Shown here piece by piece: positions 25,901 to 36,486 of a stretch of 49,189 bases of DNA. This stretch comes from a virus. The notes under the pieces are model-generated. The model was not told the DNA's origin and searched no databases. It was given only the letters and a program-made list of their open reading frames with translations. A program made the translations under genes and the position numbers. The first letter of the stretch is position 1. Every line of letters begins with the position of its first letter. Where the stretch lies: IMG/VR virus record IMGVR_UViG_3300035660_000017, positions 1 to 49,189 of that record, one strand, 5' to 3'.

Positions 25901-26149
25901 TGATAGCTCGGTAACGTCTTTGTATTCCTGATACATTATACTTTTATCACTAAAAAAAGAAACATAACAGGTATGTTTATTAATAAATGTATTATTGTTA
26001 TGTTTGAATAAAAAATCAGCTAACCATGAATATTTCTCAGAAGAAAATCCATATGATAACCCAGCAGCTATCGGCTTGCTTAGATTATTAAAATTACTGA
26101 TAATCGAATGATAATATGATGAACGTTTTGGATTTATAAGTTTTAACAC
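22913..26149 (-). CDS. Large hypothetical virion protein (1078 aa)
   Basis: The 1078-aa protein is rich in Tyr, Asp, Asn and Ile and contains no membrane segment or recognised enzyme motif. It starts with a GTG at 26149 inside the end of the 1599-aa gene (7-bp overlap), so the two are coupled. Size and position next to two beta-helix proteins suggest a tail or baseplate appendage. Residues 1-120 (FFSDKSIMYQEYKDVTEL) and the long central part show no repeats. The role is unknown. Confidence 0.6.
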   Translation of the reverse strand: MLKLINPKRSSYYHSIISNFNNLSKPIAAGLSYGFSSEKYSWLADFLFKHNNNTFINKHTCYVSFFSDKSIMYQEYKDVTELSNQFPFFADAVREQYSPHTFELTTKQYRSISQNYSEYDLIQFLDKSDLITESYEPGNDIDHVLTVNHWLGRLPVYKALGFKCNLDKASYVGYNKYIWGYEYIVSHTLSDDYFKINIPAFKNLFCGITGDNIRNYFFSYPNDIKMLIDYKIIIDKQEITQLKNFKYEYDEIVCGTNDYDPHNPFLTFINSSDWSNTYPFRHPPDDSSNIISFYPEIKDCGRVIPKKIYARAWSDILYDTIKLIRHPGIHLKEYDDQSRISFSICKYMIRDNENLYSIQTMDPDNLSNIMLEGIDIDTERNRRHSAIVMTQPYMMVKPLSDGQIIEFSFVNEDRKPIKFENAETFYENPTMFLEIKAPYSFIKELDSKLNEHEYNTDIIHTVTIRSPDTNLFIHGTGFYNNFSNILRRQDACLDDLIGGVVGTGVRKLFWITDLADTGLYTDNKMTVSGMGYGFDVLNNGSISEFIKLYCSNYHPESSYLPDDPNHIPIPNSVSRLLNYPNYNDVQEYELFRPMLKLPGINGYIKILQKNDSFKTIRAKDGNHLVVYNVEFPFCPGSVSERIIMDFTGGYKKTQIYCKQNYIKAGSHRLYEETVYDANNDRYIYYGDKSFTFGILNVIQSDYSEIEYDGFEYPAHLIYHERPYRFLSLIRPQQEEFEKFGTYIVEFDSKEYDIRLNFLIDNKVWKFGDKYSSYIDRENPSYITDIDLSTLFQEFNHKDFNGVPDKKKWLYSYFSGFAYMIDDNYKSDIVIETWKTNNWKSLNTISTDTEKIVDKIIHNNLFIVAGTITEEKVGEITSFVVANADFYNARFDIELSDDVINSLTNGVLTNNYSNTSYHIIYAETYDYLSQYSFIKLYVKKDKATLDNELFINDTIVIDLANTPTNTYISQLNIGEARYMISKNQNFEIFSSIKYNNNYIIKYLDIDDLEQHCLFRIRVVRKKEYPADGTTMQYVGKRTLDNWPNGNYPWLNDQAFLYNKNNIQEDIKKFGITYFKLVSK

Positions 26150-29100
26150 ATCATCACCGCGCTTCCGCCAAATTTAACATTATTAATGATATTACTTTTT
26201 CCTTTATCATAAGTATTATTTATATAAATAATTAAAAGATTTTGGATGTCATCAAAATAAAATTCATATCTTCCGTCATTAAAGATCGAATTAAGCAATC
26301 CGCCGATATATTTATCCGTTTTAAATAATATAATCGATCGTGTTCCCGAATCAAAATAGGCGGTTACCTGATATATGATCTTATTTGGCTTATCAGATAA
26401 ATAAGAATAATCTTTTCTGAATTCTTTTAATCTAATTACTACCTTCGATTCCCGACAAAATTCATATCTGTGTATTATTTCCAGATCCCTATAAACTTTT
26501 GTTCTGGTTTTAAAATTTTGATCAAAGACAGAAAATTTATCCTGAAAAATAGTCTCTATGTCATCTGATTTTATAATCATGTTATTTACTAATAATTCAT
26601 AGGGGCCGATATCGACAATTCCTGATATATAAATCCTTGGATTACCGATAATATCAAATTGTTCAGTAACATATGAGTTATCGCCGGCATCATATATAGG
26701 AGACGATTTTTTACATAGAAAAGACCGCTCCATAAGATAAAGAACATCAAACAATCTTTCTGTTAATGTAACATATTTAAATTCAGGATCGATGCTTTCA
26801 AGAGAATCAATTGCTGTTTGTACAAAAACAAATGGATAATCGCTAAAATTATAAGTCAAATTATTTTTAATAATATCATTATTATTAGGAGACGTCTGAA
26901 ACTTTAACGTATCATTATAATAAGATATTATTTTGGTATTAATACAGGTATTCGGGTCGTCTGATTTAAGAGATAACTGCATGGTATCTACATTTGAGGT
27001 ATTCCGATATATTAATAATGAATTAATCGTTTCTATTACGCCTTCTTCTATTATTGCATCATTATTTATCTGTACGATACAATTGACAAATCTGAGTTTA
27101 TGAACATCATTAATAAGATAATCCTGCGAAACATCATAAGTACTGAAAATTTTTAAATTTTTAAATTCAACAATACTTTGATTTGAATCATTATCAATAA
27201 GAGGCCCTTGATACGCTAACGTACTTGGACCTCGTTTTATTTCCCGTGGAAATGTCGCAATAGTAACGGTTCTGGACTCTCTATCATAAAGTGTAAACGT
27301 TCCAGCAAAAGTCTCGCCGCCCTGGGCGTATATGATTAAATTATCGACTAATTTTAAATTACCATTTTGGGATTCATGTTTCAGGAATTCATTTAATGAA
27401 TATCGCGGATTCCCACTATAATATTCATTGGTATTAAATTGAACCAATGGATTAACGTCGGTTAAAAAATTAGCTTCCGGATTCCCATCATCTCCTATTT
27501 TTCTTAAATATAAAATCATTGTTCCTGGAATTGTTCCGTTAAAAGCATTAACGTTAAAAAATATTTCTCCGACGTTTAAATCTCCGAAACCGGTAATATC
27601 AAGCGATTCAAAGGCTCCGATATCCCATTTAAGCAATTCCCTTAATGATCCGAAAATATCATCAACAAATAGGCGACTTATATCAGCCGCATTATCGACG
27701 GCATAAAAGTCTTCATATTCATCAAGATAATAATTCCCTTCCCATCTATTTAAAAATTTAATTTGTCGATCTTCTGATATAATATTGTTTCTAAAATAAA
27801 AATTTCCTTTTCTGTTTGAGTATTCGCATGCCACATTTCTTAATTCGGAATATTGGAATAAATTATTTCTAACATAGGCTGTTGTCGTATATTTATAATC
27901 GCTTTTATAAAAACGAAGGGCCTGTCTGCATCGTGAAATGGTATTATTTAAAATAAAAACACTCGACCAGTCCCTTTCATCATAAATATTATTAGAATAA
28001 TCGTTCATGTTTCCTGTATTGATCCCGTATCCGGAACATTCATAAATTAAATTATTAATAATATAATTTTCTTTCGTGAAATCGATTCTTAATCCAATAT
28101 TTTTAATAATATTATACCAAACGCATACTCCTCCTGAATTAAGAATCGTAACGCCATTCATTATTTGCATTCCGGATATTTCCGAGCATTCACATCCGGT
28201 TAATATAATTGAATTTATTGCAGCGCCAATGCCAAGCATACCATTATGTTTTTGTGATTTATTACATTCCGTTTGTTCATTTTTAGGAGCAAAAATTTGC
28301 ACAAAATGATCGACGTCGGCATTTACGTTTGTTAATGAAAGATCGCTATTTAATATATTATCATCAAAATACACAATACCAAATCGTACTTTACCAACTA
28401 TTAAATCTGAAAAGCGAAGAATAATATCGTTTGATAAAGAAATGTTTGGTATATAAATTTTACTAACCACTCCATGATTTCTATCGGTTAATGAATACCC
28501 ATACATGTCGCATACGATCCAATGTCGAAGAGATAGTTTTCGTGTAAGAATACAACTTAATGGAAATGGATTATTATTATCGACTACTTCGCATCCAACG
28601 GCAAGTTTATTATTTACTTGATCTTCTGAAAAAATAATTAAGCTATAATGCTCAAATGTTTTAACTTGGTAGGTTACTATACTACTTGATTTTTTTGTTT
28701 TAAGATCGGTATTATACGAGCTTATTCCTATATTTACAAGACATGGAATATATTCTAATGCGCCAATATCCCAAACACGATCTCGTATCCAGTTCGTCGC
28801 ATCAATTGAAAATTTTTCAATTAATGAAAATCCCGTTCCACGCATTGATATACTATCATTTTTCGGACGATAATTACGAAGAGGGTATTCTGATTGATAA
28901 TCAACATATTCAAATGGAACAAAACTCATGCATTTATTTCTATAACCAGCTGATGAATCACTGGAAAGGCAATATTGAATATTTTCATTATTAAAAAATG
29001 AACATCGGGTCGAAATGTTATTAATTAGATCATCAGTTGGTTTATTATAAAAACCAATAACATCACATTCATCAACAGTATTATTATAAACATAATCTTT

Positions 29101-30942
29101 TCCGGAACAGATTATTCCATATTGCCCCATTCCATATATGACATTATTAATAAAAGAATTGTTTTCATTGGATCCGACATTAAGATATGTATTGGTATCT
29201 GCAATGCCCCATATTTTAATGTATCCTATTCCATGCATCGCGGATGATTTGATTTTAAAATTACAATCCGCAGATATATTAATATAATCATCATTGACAT
29301 AATTCCATTTATTATTATAAAAATAATATAATGAAATTCTTTTTTCATAATATGATGATTTTAGAAAAATACCATCTGGATATAACAAACCACCTCTTAT
29401 AATTCTAAATTTATATTCTTGGCCGTATTTATGATTTCTTAAAACTGTTTTAGTATTAAAAATAAGTGAAGTCAAGTTAAAAGTCATTTCAGCAACAATA
29501 TTGGCGTCGTCACAGATTGTCATTTTTACATATCCGCTTGATTGAGAAATTACTGAAAATTCAAAATCAAAATCACCCGAATATTCAACAGCAGCTGGCA
29601 ATATAGATTCATAAGCTGCGCTAATATTACTTTTTCTATAAATGATATCATTGTCGCCATATTTTTTAATTAACCAATTATTAACTATGTCCGGTCCCCA
29701 TATCACAGGATCGATACCATCTGAGAAATCACTTTTTATAGCCGAATCAATATGGCCGTCATTTTTTGATACAATGCCATTTCCAGCATCAAATATAATA
29801 TTATTTTGAATTTTAACATTATGACAATTATTAAGAGTTGCACAACTCGAATTATCATCGACAGTCATTATTATGCCATCAATTACGGTATTATCAACAA
29901 AAATATTTATACTACCTTCATTGATAAAATTTGCATTTTCCGGATCAGCACAATGAATTTGTGGTATATTACATTCGTCGGTAAGATTTCTTGGAGTAAA
30001 AATTTTTATATAACAATCAATATCAGTATCAAAATTTCTAATAAAGAAACCAAGTTGACTGCGCACCTCACCTTTATAAACAGTAACATTAAGGCGATAT
30101 CTAACCGTTCGAAGATTAAATCCAGTAATATCATTAATCGGACTTATGCCATTAAATAAATTATAAAGTGAATTATACGCATATTTAATACTAATAACAT
30201 CAGTTGTCCCAAGATCGGAAACTGATTCTCCGAGATTTGTTTTGACAAGCCACTTTGAATCATTGATTTTTTTATAAATATAACACGCGCTACCTCTATA
30301 ATATATTACACAACCAATTCCAATAAAATCATTAGTTTGTGGAGCTGAAAAGGTAGCAATATCATTATTAATTCTTATTGTTACGTTTGATCCGGTTAAT
30401 AAATTGCTCTCATCTGTTCCGACTGAAAAATATAAATCTTTAATTTGTACATCAGGTATTGAATCGGCGCCAACACTTAAAGCATCTATTTTTTCAGAAT
30501 CTATATCGATATCGACGTCAACCAGATCAAATCCACGATTAAGAGTATTATAATAATCTCTTTTAATGTGATAATCAAAAACATTTGATGTTGTATCGCT
30601 GGCATAAGTAAAATCTTCAAAGTTCAAGCTATCAATACATCCGGTAGGAACAACAAAGGTTCCTATTCGAAAATAAAAATCCTCTCCAGGAACCGAGTCC
30701 GGCGGAATTAAAATATCACTAGGCTCCCCAGCGACATATACAACCTTGGTTGGCGTAATAAAAATGGCGTCGGCGCGATCATATGTTTCATCCGCTGCAT
30801 CAACAGCCATTATCGATTCACCATAATTAATCTCAATATTATTAAGACGCCCAATGCCAACTGATGAATTAATATTCATATAACCAGGCACGGGGCTTAT
30901 TAATAAACCGGAAATTATTCCATCTTGAATATATTCGCTCAA
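26143..30942 (-). CDS. Giant beta-helix appendage protein (1599 aa)
   Basis: The 1599-aa protein shows right-handed beta-helix signs: runs such as NCHNVKIQNNIIFDAGNGIV and SGYGINTGNMNDYSNNIYDE, and DIGAFE/DIGALE-type endings (VWDIGALEYIP, WDIGAFES, DIGPYEL) after helix blocks. A small beta unit with F(S/I)xxQxNxxxxxGxxV, then xxWxV, occurs at about 190 and 760 and again in the 1242-aa neighbour. The N-terminal 120 residues look like a virion-attachment part. The start is a TTG at 30942 with a weak ribosome site, so it may rely on coupling to the gene before it. Such proteins act as tailspikes or adhesins; no catalytic pair for polysaccharide cleavage can be assigned by eye. Confidence 0.6.
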   Translation of the reverse strand: MSEYIQDGIISGLLISPVPGYMNINSSVGIGRLNNIEINYGESIMAVDAADETYDRADAIFITPTKVVYVAGEPSDILIPPDSVPGEDFYFRIGTFVVPTGCIDSLNFEDFTYASDTTSNVFDYHIKRDYYNTLNRGFDLVDVDIDIDSEKIDALSVGADSIPDVQIKDLYFSVGTDESNLLTGSNVTIRINNDIATFSAPQTNDFIGIGCVIYYRGSACYIYKKINDSKWLVKTNLGESVSDLGTTDVISIKYAYNSLYNLFNGISPINDITGFNLRTVRYRLNVTVYKGEVRSQLGFFIRNFDTDIDCYIKIFTPRNLTDECNIPQIHCADPENANFINEGSINIFVDNTVIDGIIMTVDDNSSCATLNNCHNVKIQNNIIFDAGNGIVSKNDGHIDSAIKSDFSDGIDPVIWGPDIVNNWLIKKYGDNDIIYRKSNISAAYESILPAAVEYSGDFDFEFSVISQSSGYVKMTICDDANIVAEMTFNLTSLIFNTKTVLRNHKYGQEYKFRIIRGGLLYPDGIFLKSSYYEKRISLYYFYNNKWNYVNDDYINISADCNFKIKSSAMHGIGYIKIWGIADTNTYLNVGSNENNSFINNVIYGMGQYGIICSGKDYVYNNTVDECDVIGFYNKPTDDLINNISTRCSFFNNENIQYCLSSDSSAGYRNKCMSFVPFEYVDYQSEYPLRNYRPKNDSISMRGTGFSLIEKFSIDATNWIRDRVWDIGALEYIPCLVNIGISSYNTDLKTKKSSSIVTYQVKTFEHYSLIIFSEDQVNNKLAVGCEVVDNNNPFPLSCILTRKLSLRHWIVCDMYGYSLTDRNHGVVSKIYIPNISLSNDIILRFSDLIVGKVRFGIVYFDDNILNSDLSLTNVNADVDHFVQIFAPKNEQTECNKSQKHNGMLGIGAAINSIILTGCECSEISGMQIMNGVTILNSGGVCVWYNIIKNIGLRIDFTKENYIINNLIYECSGYGINTGNMNDYSNNIYDERDWSSVFILNNTISRCRQALRFYKSDYKYTTTAYVRNNLFQYSELRNVACEYSNRKGNFYFRNNIISEDRQIKFLNRWEGNYYLDEYEDFYAVDNAADISRLFVDDIFGSLRELLKWDIGAFESLDITGFGDLNVGEIFFNVNAFNGTIPGTMILYLRKIGDDGNPEANFLTDVNPLVQFNTNEYYSGNPRYSLNEFLKHESQNGNLKLVDNLIIYAQGGETFAGTFTLYDRESRTVTIATFPREIKRGPSTLAYQGPLIDNDSNQSIVEFKNLKIFSTYDVSQDYLINDVHKLRFVNCIVQINNDAIIEEGVIETINSLLIYRNTSNVDTMQLSLKSDDPNTCINTKIISYYNDTLKFQTSPNNNDIIKNNLTYNFSDYPFVFVQTAIDSLESIDPEFKYVTLTERLFDVLYLMERSFLCKKSSPIYDAGDNSYVTEQFDIIGNPRIYISGIVDIGPYELLVNNMIIKSDDIETIFQDKFSVFDQNFKTRTKVYRDLEIIHRYEFCRESKVVIRLKEFRKDYSYLSDKPNKIIYQVTAYFDSGTRSIILFKTDKYIGGLLNSIFNDGRYEFYFDDIQNLLIIYINNTYDKGKSNIINNVKFGGSAVMMC

Positions 30943-30954
30943 AATTAAGCCATT

Positions 30955-33900
30955 CTATAAAAATTGTTCAACAACACAATTAATAAATTGACCAACACCA
31001 TGAAAATTCTCAATAGAAGCCAATGATCCAATACAATTAATAATTTCATCATTAACATCATGGGAATTATAACTATAATTACCCGTATCCACACAGGTGT
31101 TATTATATGATTCACTTTCATCCAAATCAATTCCGGAAATGGTCTGGTGATATACTATATTACTGATTGCCGTATTTCCGGATTTTAAATCAATTCCAAT
31201 ATTTCCTCCAGCGATAATATTACATTTAATCAAACAATTATCATATGTATTTCCAATAGATATAGCCGGAGACGTATTTGTAATTTTATTTAAAACAAAT
31301 CCTTCAAGAATAATATACGAATTATCCAACTGAATCGTATCCTTATAATTAAAAACAACGCCACCATAATATCCATGATGGCGTTGTCTAACCATACATT
31401 CGGTAAAAACATTATAAGGAGTTGCTAATTTTAATTTATAAACACTATTAGTAATCCAATTAATTATATAAATAGAATCTTCAAATTCCGAATCATCTTT
31501 ATAAAACCAAATTATGACATTGGTCTCGTTTAATGCAAGATTTCTAAAACCAAGAAGCGTTTCAAGATCATTAACTCCGCTACCATTAATACTTGACGTT
31601 GAATTAAATACTCTTTTAATTTCAGTAATATCTTGTGGTGTTGTAACATCAGCAGGTAATTCACCCTCAGCCGTGAGAACAAGCCATATAAAATCAGTTC
31701 CCTTTTCGGACAGATAAACCGTAGTAGCATTAAATGTGACCTTATCACCAATTCCTATTTTTGAACTCATTGAGGATCCAATAAATGTCGCAATACCATT
31801 TTTAATAATAATTTGAAGAGAAGTATTATTTAGATTTGAATCATCATTACCTAATGAAAAATTTGCCATTTTACCATTTCTTAAAGGATTATAATTAAGA
31901 AAACCATTATTCCACCTGTCCAATCTGTCATAACCGGTTGCGTCATAATTAAAAGAAAAATTTGGATCGGCTTCAAGATTTATTGAATTTGTTTTTAACG
32001 ATTCATAAAGAGTAATATCTATATCGATTTCGTAAGGAAAATAATTACTATATCCAATAAATTTATTTAATGTATCATCGTTTCCAATACAGCAATCGGC
32101 TGTTATATGCGGGGACTTGGGACTTCTATTAATATATGCATCAGATATGCATTTATTAACTATATTGTTCTTTAAAGAACAGCGATTATAAAACCTATTA
32201 ATCGGATGGGAATCAATTACAATTCCTTGGTAACAATTAAAAATAGTATTATTATATATGTTCAAATAATTGTTTTTATTTCCGGAATTGCCTATAAGAA
32301 AATTGTCCGCTTCTGATATTTTTTTATCAAAACCAGTTGGTTTGACGTCGCTTAAATATGACAATACGCCCCATGGCTCGCCATAAACTTTAGCAGTATC
32401 GATAAGTTGACTTAATGTAATTGGATCCCCCTCATTACATATTATTTCAACCCTTTCCGGCAACCATCTGATTTCCGGATATAAAAGACCGCCAAAATAA
32501 GGCCAAAAACATACTTCATAATCTGAATTCTTATCAGTATGGTCAATAGTTTCTATAATTAAATCTTCGAATCGCGCGGTTGTCGATCTGCCGATGTTTT
32601 CTTTAAATTCAATCCCAATTCCATTACAATCATAAACAAAATTATTAATAACAGAATTACTGTCTTCTCCATTATTAGAATCAAACGTAATGCCATTCTT
32701 TTTGCAATCACGGATAATATTATTTTTTATCAAAAACCCGACCTCTTCTCCATAAATACCGTATTGCCCCCCTCTTATCTGCAGACCATCTATTATAGTG
32801 TATGGACACATTATTCGAATTGATTTTTCACCGCCGTCTTCACCATAATGAATAAATAAATTTTCATCCCATTTTCCATTATGCCTTCTATTAGCAGGGG
32901 TTTGAATTGTTACAAATCTTGTTATATCGGTATCAAAATCAATATCTATACATTTTGTGGATTTGCCCTCGGAACAGTTGATGATAATTTTGACGTCATC
33001 TGCTATCGGATTAATAACAGAAAGATCATCTATAGCTGAAAATAAATCAGAATGAGAAAAATAAATATGATCTATCGTATACTCGGTAACCCCGTCTCCA
33101 CTAATAGGATCACCTTCTGAATTAATTGCTTCCCAAATATCATTATCTATTTTTCTTTTTAAATAATATCTGTTTATTCCGATATAAACAACACAACCCG
33201 GACACAGGTATTCGCTCAATTGATCTTCTGAAAACGTTATTATACCTATTGAGGATATCGTACACGTTGCAGGGCCTTCTAATAAGTCAATGTCTAAAGA
33301 ACCGATTGAATATATAACTTCTTGTACTTCATGATATGCGCCAATACAATAAGTATTATCAAATAAATTACCGAAAATATCAATATTATTATATAATGAA
33401 ACGGCAATTCCGGTTTTAACATAATCGAAAAATCCAAATAAAACCCGAAGATTATCAGTAGCCGTATTTAAAAATTCAACAACTACTTCAGATAAATTCC
33501 CTTGATCGCTTCCTGCCGTGCCATCACTTGTAATGCAATTAAAAACAGGAGAGAGCCCGATTGCATTATCGTTTAAACACGTTGAACCGCCCTTCATCAA
33601 ATTATTTTTAATTTCAAGTTGTAAGGATTTATATTCGATAGACGTATCACAATTATTAAAAGTATTATTATATAAATGACATTGAATGGAAGTGGTTATC
33701 ATACAATTGATACCAATAGTATTTCCATTGAAATAATTATTGGATATATAAGCCTTTTCAATTGTTTCAATTGAAAATAATACCCCGTTATCCCATGCCC
33801 CTGTTATTATATTACATGTCGCCGATCCTCCAAGCGCAACGTTGATTGCCGACCCGCCCGATCCTGTTTTTTTAAATATTAATCCCTGTATATGAACATT

Positions 33901-34683
33901 GGAAGTAATAAAAATCGTTCCTCCCATAATATAACCGGACGTCGAATCTCCTTGATGCCTTTGAACTTTATTACAATCGGTTTTTATATTTATTGGAGTA
34001 TAAATAGTTATCGTATTGTCTTTAGAAAGCGTCCAATCTGTAGATATTGCTATACTACCTGAATTATCATCCATTTCATAACAACATATTCTCAACGAAC
34101 TGGATATTGAAATTAAATTTTTAGTACCCAGCTTATTACCAACTCCGGAAAGCGCACTTACAATAGAATGAAAACTTTTATCAATTTTTACTACAGTTAA
34201 ATTAACGCTATAACTATCGGGAATACATCCACTGCCATCATGAACTAACCAAATAGAGCAAGTCAATTTATTATTAATAACGACGTCAAAATTTGAATTT
34301 CCATCATTTAAAGTAACAACATCGCCAATCCCAAAATAGGGATGTGTCTGTGGTATATCGAATTTTAAAATACCATTTTTAATCATTGCCTTTGGCATTG
34401 TATTATTAATATCTTTTGTAATATACGAATCATCCGATTCCGCGGCAACGCCAATTGAAAATGTAATGATGTCATAAACCGGTTTGATTCCATGTGATGA
34501 TAACCCCGAGCGGCCGGCTATATTTGAATATGAATGAGTAAATCCGGCGGCTACGTCTTCTATCGTAAACGGACCATACGTATACCACCATCCGTCGGTC
34601 ATCGCCTCAAGATAACCGCTGACGTTACCGTCGGTAAACCAACCCCCGGTCTGAGTTGTTAAATAATTTCCTGGAAGGATCAT
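30955..34683 (-). CDS. Giant beta-helix appendage protein (1242 aa), related to its neighbour
   Basis: This 1242-aa protein is a relative of the 1599-aa protein. It carries the same small beta unit at about 100-150 (FGIGDVVTLNDG then SIWLVHDG), 485 and 985, each followed by a beta-helix stretch such as IKNNIIRDCKKNGITFDSNN or ISNNYFNGNTIGINC. The alternation of a sandwich unit and a beta-helix gives a long rod. It starts in an ATGA overlap with the 187-aa gene. A tail spike or long fibre that binds or degrades a surface polymer is the likely role, inferred from the fold type. Confidence 0.6.
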   Translation of the reverse strand: MILPGNYLTTQTGGWFTDGNVSGYLEAMTDGWWYTYGPFTIEDVAAGFTHSYSNIAGRSGLSSHGIKPVYDIITFSIGVAAESDDSYITKDINNTMPKAMIKNGILKFDIPQTHPYFGIGDVVTLNDGNSNFDVVINNKLTCSIWLVHDGSGCIPDSYSVNLTVVKIDKSFHSIVSALSGVGNKLGTKNLISISSSLRICCYEMDDNSGSIAISTDWTLSKDNTITIYTPINIKTDCNKVQRHQGDSTSGYIMGGTIFITSNVHIQGLIFKKTGSGGSAINVALGGSATCNIITGAWDNGVLFSIETIEKAYISNNYFNGNTIGINCMITTSIQCHLYNNTFNNCDTSIEYKSLQLEIKNNLMKGGSTCLNDNAIGLSPVFNCITSDGTAGSDQGNLSEVVVEFLNTATDNLRVLFGFFDYVKTGIAVSLYNNIDIFGNLFDNTYCIGAYHEVQEVIYSIGSLDIDLLEGPATCTISSIGIITFSEDQLSEYLCPGCVVYIGINRYYLKRKIDNDIWEAINSEGDPISGDGVTEYTIDHIYFSHSDLFSAIDDLSVINPIADDVKIIINCSEGKSTKCIDIDFDTDITRFVTIQTPANRRHNGKWDENLFIHYGEDGGEKSIRIMCPYTIIDGLQIRGGQYGIYGEEVGFLIKNNIIRDCKKNGITFDSNNGEDSNSVINNFVYDCNGIGIEFKENIGRSTTARFEDLIIETIDHTDKNSDYEVCFWPYFGGLLYPEIRWLPERVEIICNEGDPITLSQLIDTAKVYGEPWGVLSYLSDVKPTGFDKKISEADNFLIGNSGNKNNYLNIYNNTIFNCYQGIVIDSHPINRFYNRCSLKNNIVNKCISDAYINRSPKSPHITADCCIGNDDTLNKFIGYSNYFPYEIDIDITLYESLKTNSINLEADPNFSFNYDATGYDRLDRWNNGFLNYNPLRNGKMANFSLGNDDSNLNNTSLQIIIKNGIATFIGSSMSSKIGIGDKVTFNATTVYLSEKGTDFIWLVLTAEGELPADVTTPQDITEIKRVFNSTSSINGSGVNDLETLLGFRNLALNETNVIIWFYKDDSEFEDSIYIINWITNSVYKLKLATPYNVFTECMVRQRHHGYYGGVVFNYKDTIQLDNSYIILEGFVLNKITNTSPAISIGNTYDNCLIKCNIIAGGNIGIDLKSGNTAISNIVYHQTISGIDLDESESYNNTCVDTGNYSYNSHDVNDEIINCIGSLASIENFHGVGQFINCVVEQFL

Positions 34684-35243
34684 GACTCTTCAACTACCAT
34701 GTATCTGTGAACGGCGCCCCTATGGGTTACCCTGCTCGGATGGGTGGCATATACTTCCCCAACGCCGCCCTCAAAAGCCGAAGCAATATATAATGCATGA
34801 TTAATATCGCCAATATAACCGTCTTCATACCATATAAATGAAGCGGTTCCGTCTGATATTACAATTTCATATGGCAATGAAAATAACGTATTTTCAAGAT
34901 CGTCATGGTAAACGGTAAATTCAAGAATTTTAAAATCACGCATACCAGCCGATGCAGGAATATATTCCGATACTTTACCAACAAATTTATGTTTATCAAT
35001 TAAAATTCCAACATCGGTTAAGTCTACCGTCCAATGATCCACTTCGGAATGATACGTCATCACAATATTTGAAACGGAAGAATTCGAATTGGTCATTAAA
35101 TCCCAGAGATTGATATCAATCTGAACGGTTTCAATAGACAATTCCCTTCCAATCTCTTTTTGATCGGAATCCCTTATAACATTATATCCATCAAAGATCA
35201 TGACCGTATCGTTGAATGGGTTTATGATTTGAGCGTTTACCAT
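34680..35243 (-). CDS. Hypothetical tail-region protein (187 aa)
   Basis: The 187-aa protein is soluble and beta-rich. It starts MVNAQIINPFNDTVMIFDGY and has a central VDHWTVDLTDVGILIDKHKF segment. The ATG at 35243 follows TAAGGAATTTTAAT. Its stop overlaps the start of the 1242-aa appendage gene, so the two may form an adaptor and spike pair. No family is recognised. Confidence 0.55.
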   Translation of the reverse strand: MVNAQIINPFNDTVMIFDGYNVIRDSDQKEIGRELSIETVQIDINLWDLMTNSNSSVSNIVMTYHSEVDHWTVDLTDVGILIDKHKFVGKVSEYIPASAGMRDFKILEFTVYHDDLENTLFSLPYEIVISDGTASFIWYEDGYIGDINHALYIASAFEGGVGEVYATHPSRVTHRGAVHRYMVVEES

Positions 35244-35257
35244 ATTAAAATTCCTTA

Positions 35258-36478
35258 TTATTTTATAATATAAGATATAGAAAACGATGGTAATATTAAT
35301 AATTTAGTAGATGCCAATATTATATTACTTAAATTAACCAACCAAATACCCACACCTTCACCATTTGCATATGGCGGAGATATAAGGCATGGTGTTATAT
35401 TATTATCATTAATAAAATTAAAACTTTTAAAAATTCCCGGCCATGTTACAATATTATTATCTATCAATATTTCTTCAATATCAATTGGTATCCAAATATT
35501 TAATGCAGTAATTGAAAAACCAGTTGAATTTGTAAATGATATATTATTGGACGCACCAGAACGATAGACATCTAAAGTTACCATTTTTCCACATTTAATA
35601 ATATCTACTTTAATATTAACATCTAAAGTATCAAGACTAGCTACGGCGTCTTTTCCAATCCATTCTTTATAATCTTCAAGAAAATTCTCAAATAAATCAC
35701 CCGGGCCCTGTGCTCCAATATGTATTCCTTCAAATAATGGAGCGTCACCTGTTCCGATATTTTGATCCAAAGATTGTAAATAAGTCCAGTTATCCACCGT
35801 AATTTCAGAAGTGTCAATATGCGTTAATTGTCCAGCCTCATTGGTCGTTAGGGTGCCGAGGGTTATCCATGGTTCTTTAATCATTTCATATTCCGTGAAA
35901 TGATCAAGAAGAACATATACCCATGTAAATAAATCCCTTAAAGATTGGGATGCATCATTATCATCATTAGCAAACGCATCTCCAAGATAAGACGTTGTCC
36001 CATAAGCCGTATTCCATTTTGTAATACCTAATAAGGCTGATGGTGATTCTAATTTAACGGTAGGATCAAGTTCCGATGATCCGCCAACAATAAACTTATC
36101 AAGCATGTAATTCTTTTTTGTATTAGTATTAAGTTCAACCCTTACCGCACCAGCCTTATCTTTAATTTTAAATTCAACGCCAACGCCCGCCCGCTGAGCA
36201 AATAGTGAAAAATCAGTACCAGGACCACCGCCGGATGCTTCATTGCGTAATCCCAGCCAATAAGCGGCATGGACATTATTTGCCTGGACGGATGCAATTC
36301 TATGATTCGATCCAATGACAAAGTTTTCACCATCGATGCTTCCCGTTCCGGTAGACCCTGAATGGGGAACCCTTAAATAATCCGTATATAAACCGTCTAT
36401 CCAGTTTATAGTTCCGCCAAAAATTTTATCACCGGATATTGACTTATCAAGCATATCTCTTCTAACTGTAGTAAGCAT
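35258..36478 (-). CDS. Putative tail fibre protein (406 aa)
   Basis: The N-terminal half reads like a fibre protein: RRDMLDKSISGDKIFGGTIN, a beta-rich FVIGSNHRIASVQANNVHAA, and KIKDKAGAVRVELNTNT. Later there is TYLQSLDQNIGTGDAPLFEG, a type of repeat seen in phage fibre shafts (TGDAPxF). The last 130 residues are a beta-rich end domain. The ATG at 36478 follows AGAGG. The gene lies between the small 131-aa gene and the 187-aa gene. The fibre role is from these patterns. Confidence 0.6.
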   Translation of the reverse strand: MLTTVRRDMLDKSISGDKIFGGTINWIDGLYTDYLRVPHSGSTGTGSIDGENFVIGSNHRIASVQANNVHAAYWLGLRNEASGGGPGTDFSLFAQRAGVGVEFKIKDKAGAVRVELNTNTKKNYMLDKFIVGGSSELDPTVKLESPSALLGITKWNTAYGTTSYLGDAFANDDNDASQSLRDLFTWVYVLLDHFTEYEMIKEPWITLGTLTTNEAGQLTHIDTSEITVDNWTYLQSLDQNIGTGDAPLFEGIHIGAQGPGDLFENFLEDYKEWIGKDAVASLDTLDVNIKVDIIKCGKMVTLDVYRSGASNNISFTNSTGFSITALNIWIPIDIEEILIDNNIVTWPGIFKSFNFINDNNITPCLISPPYANGEGVGIWLVNLSNIILASTKLLILPSFSISYIIK

Positions 36479-36486
36479 AGGGCCTC

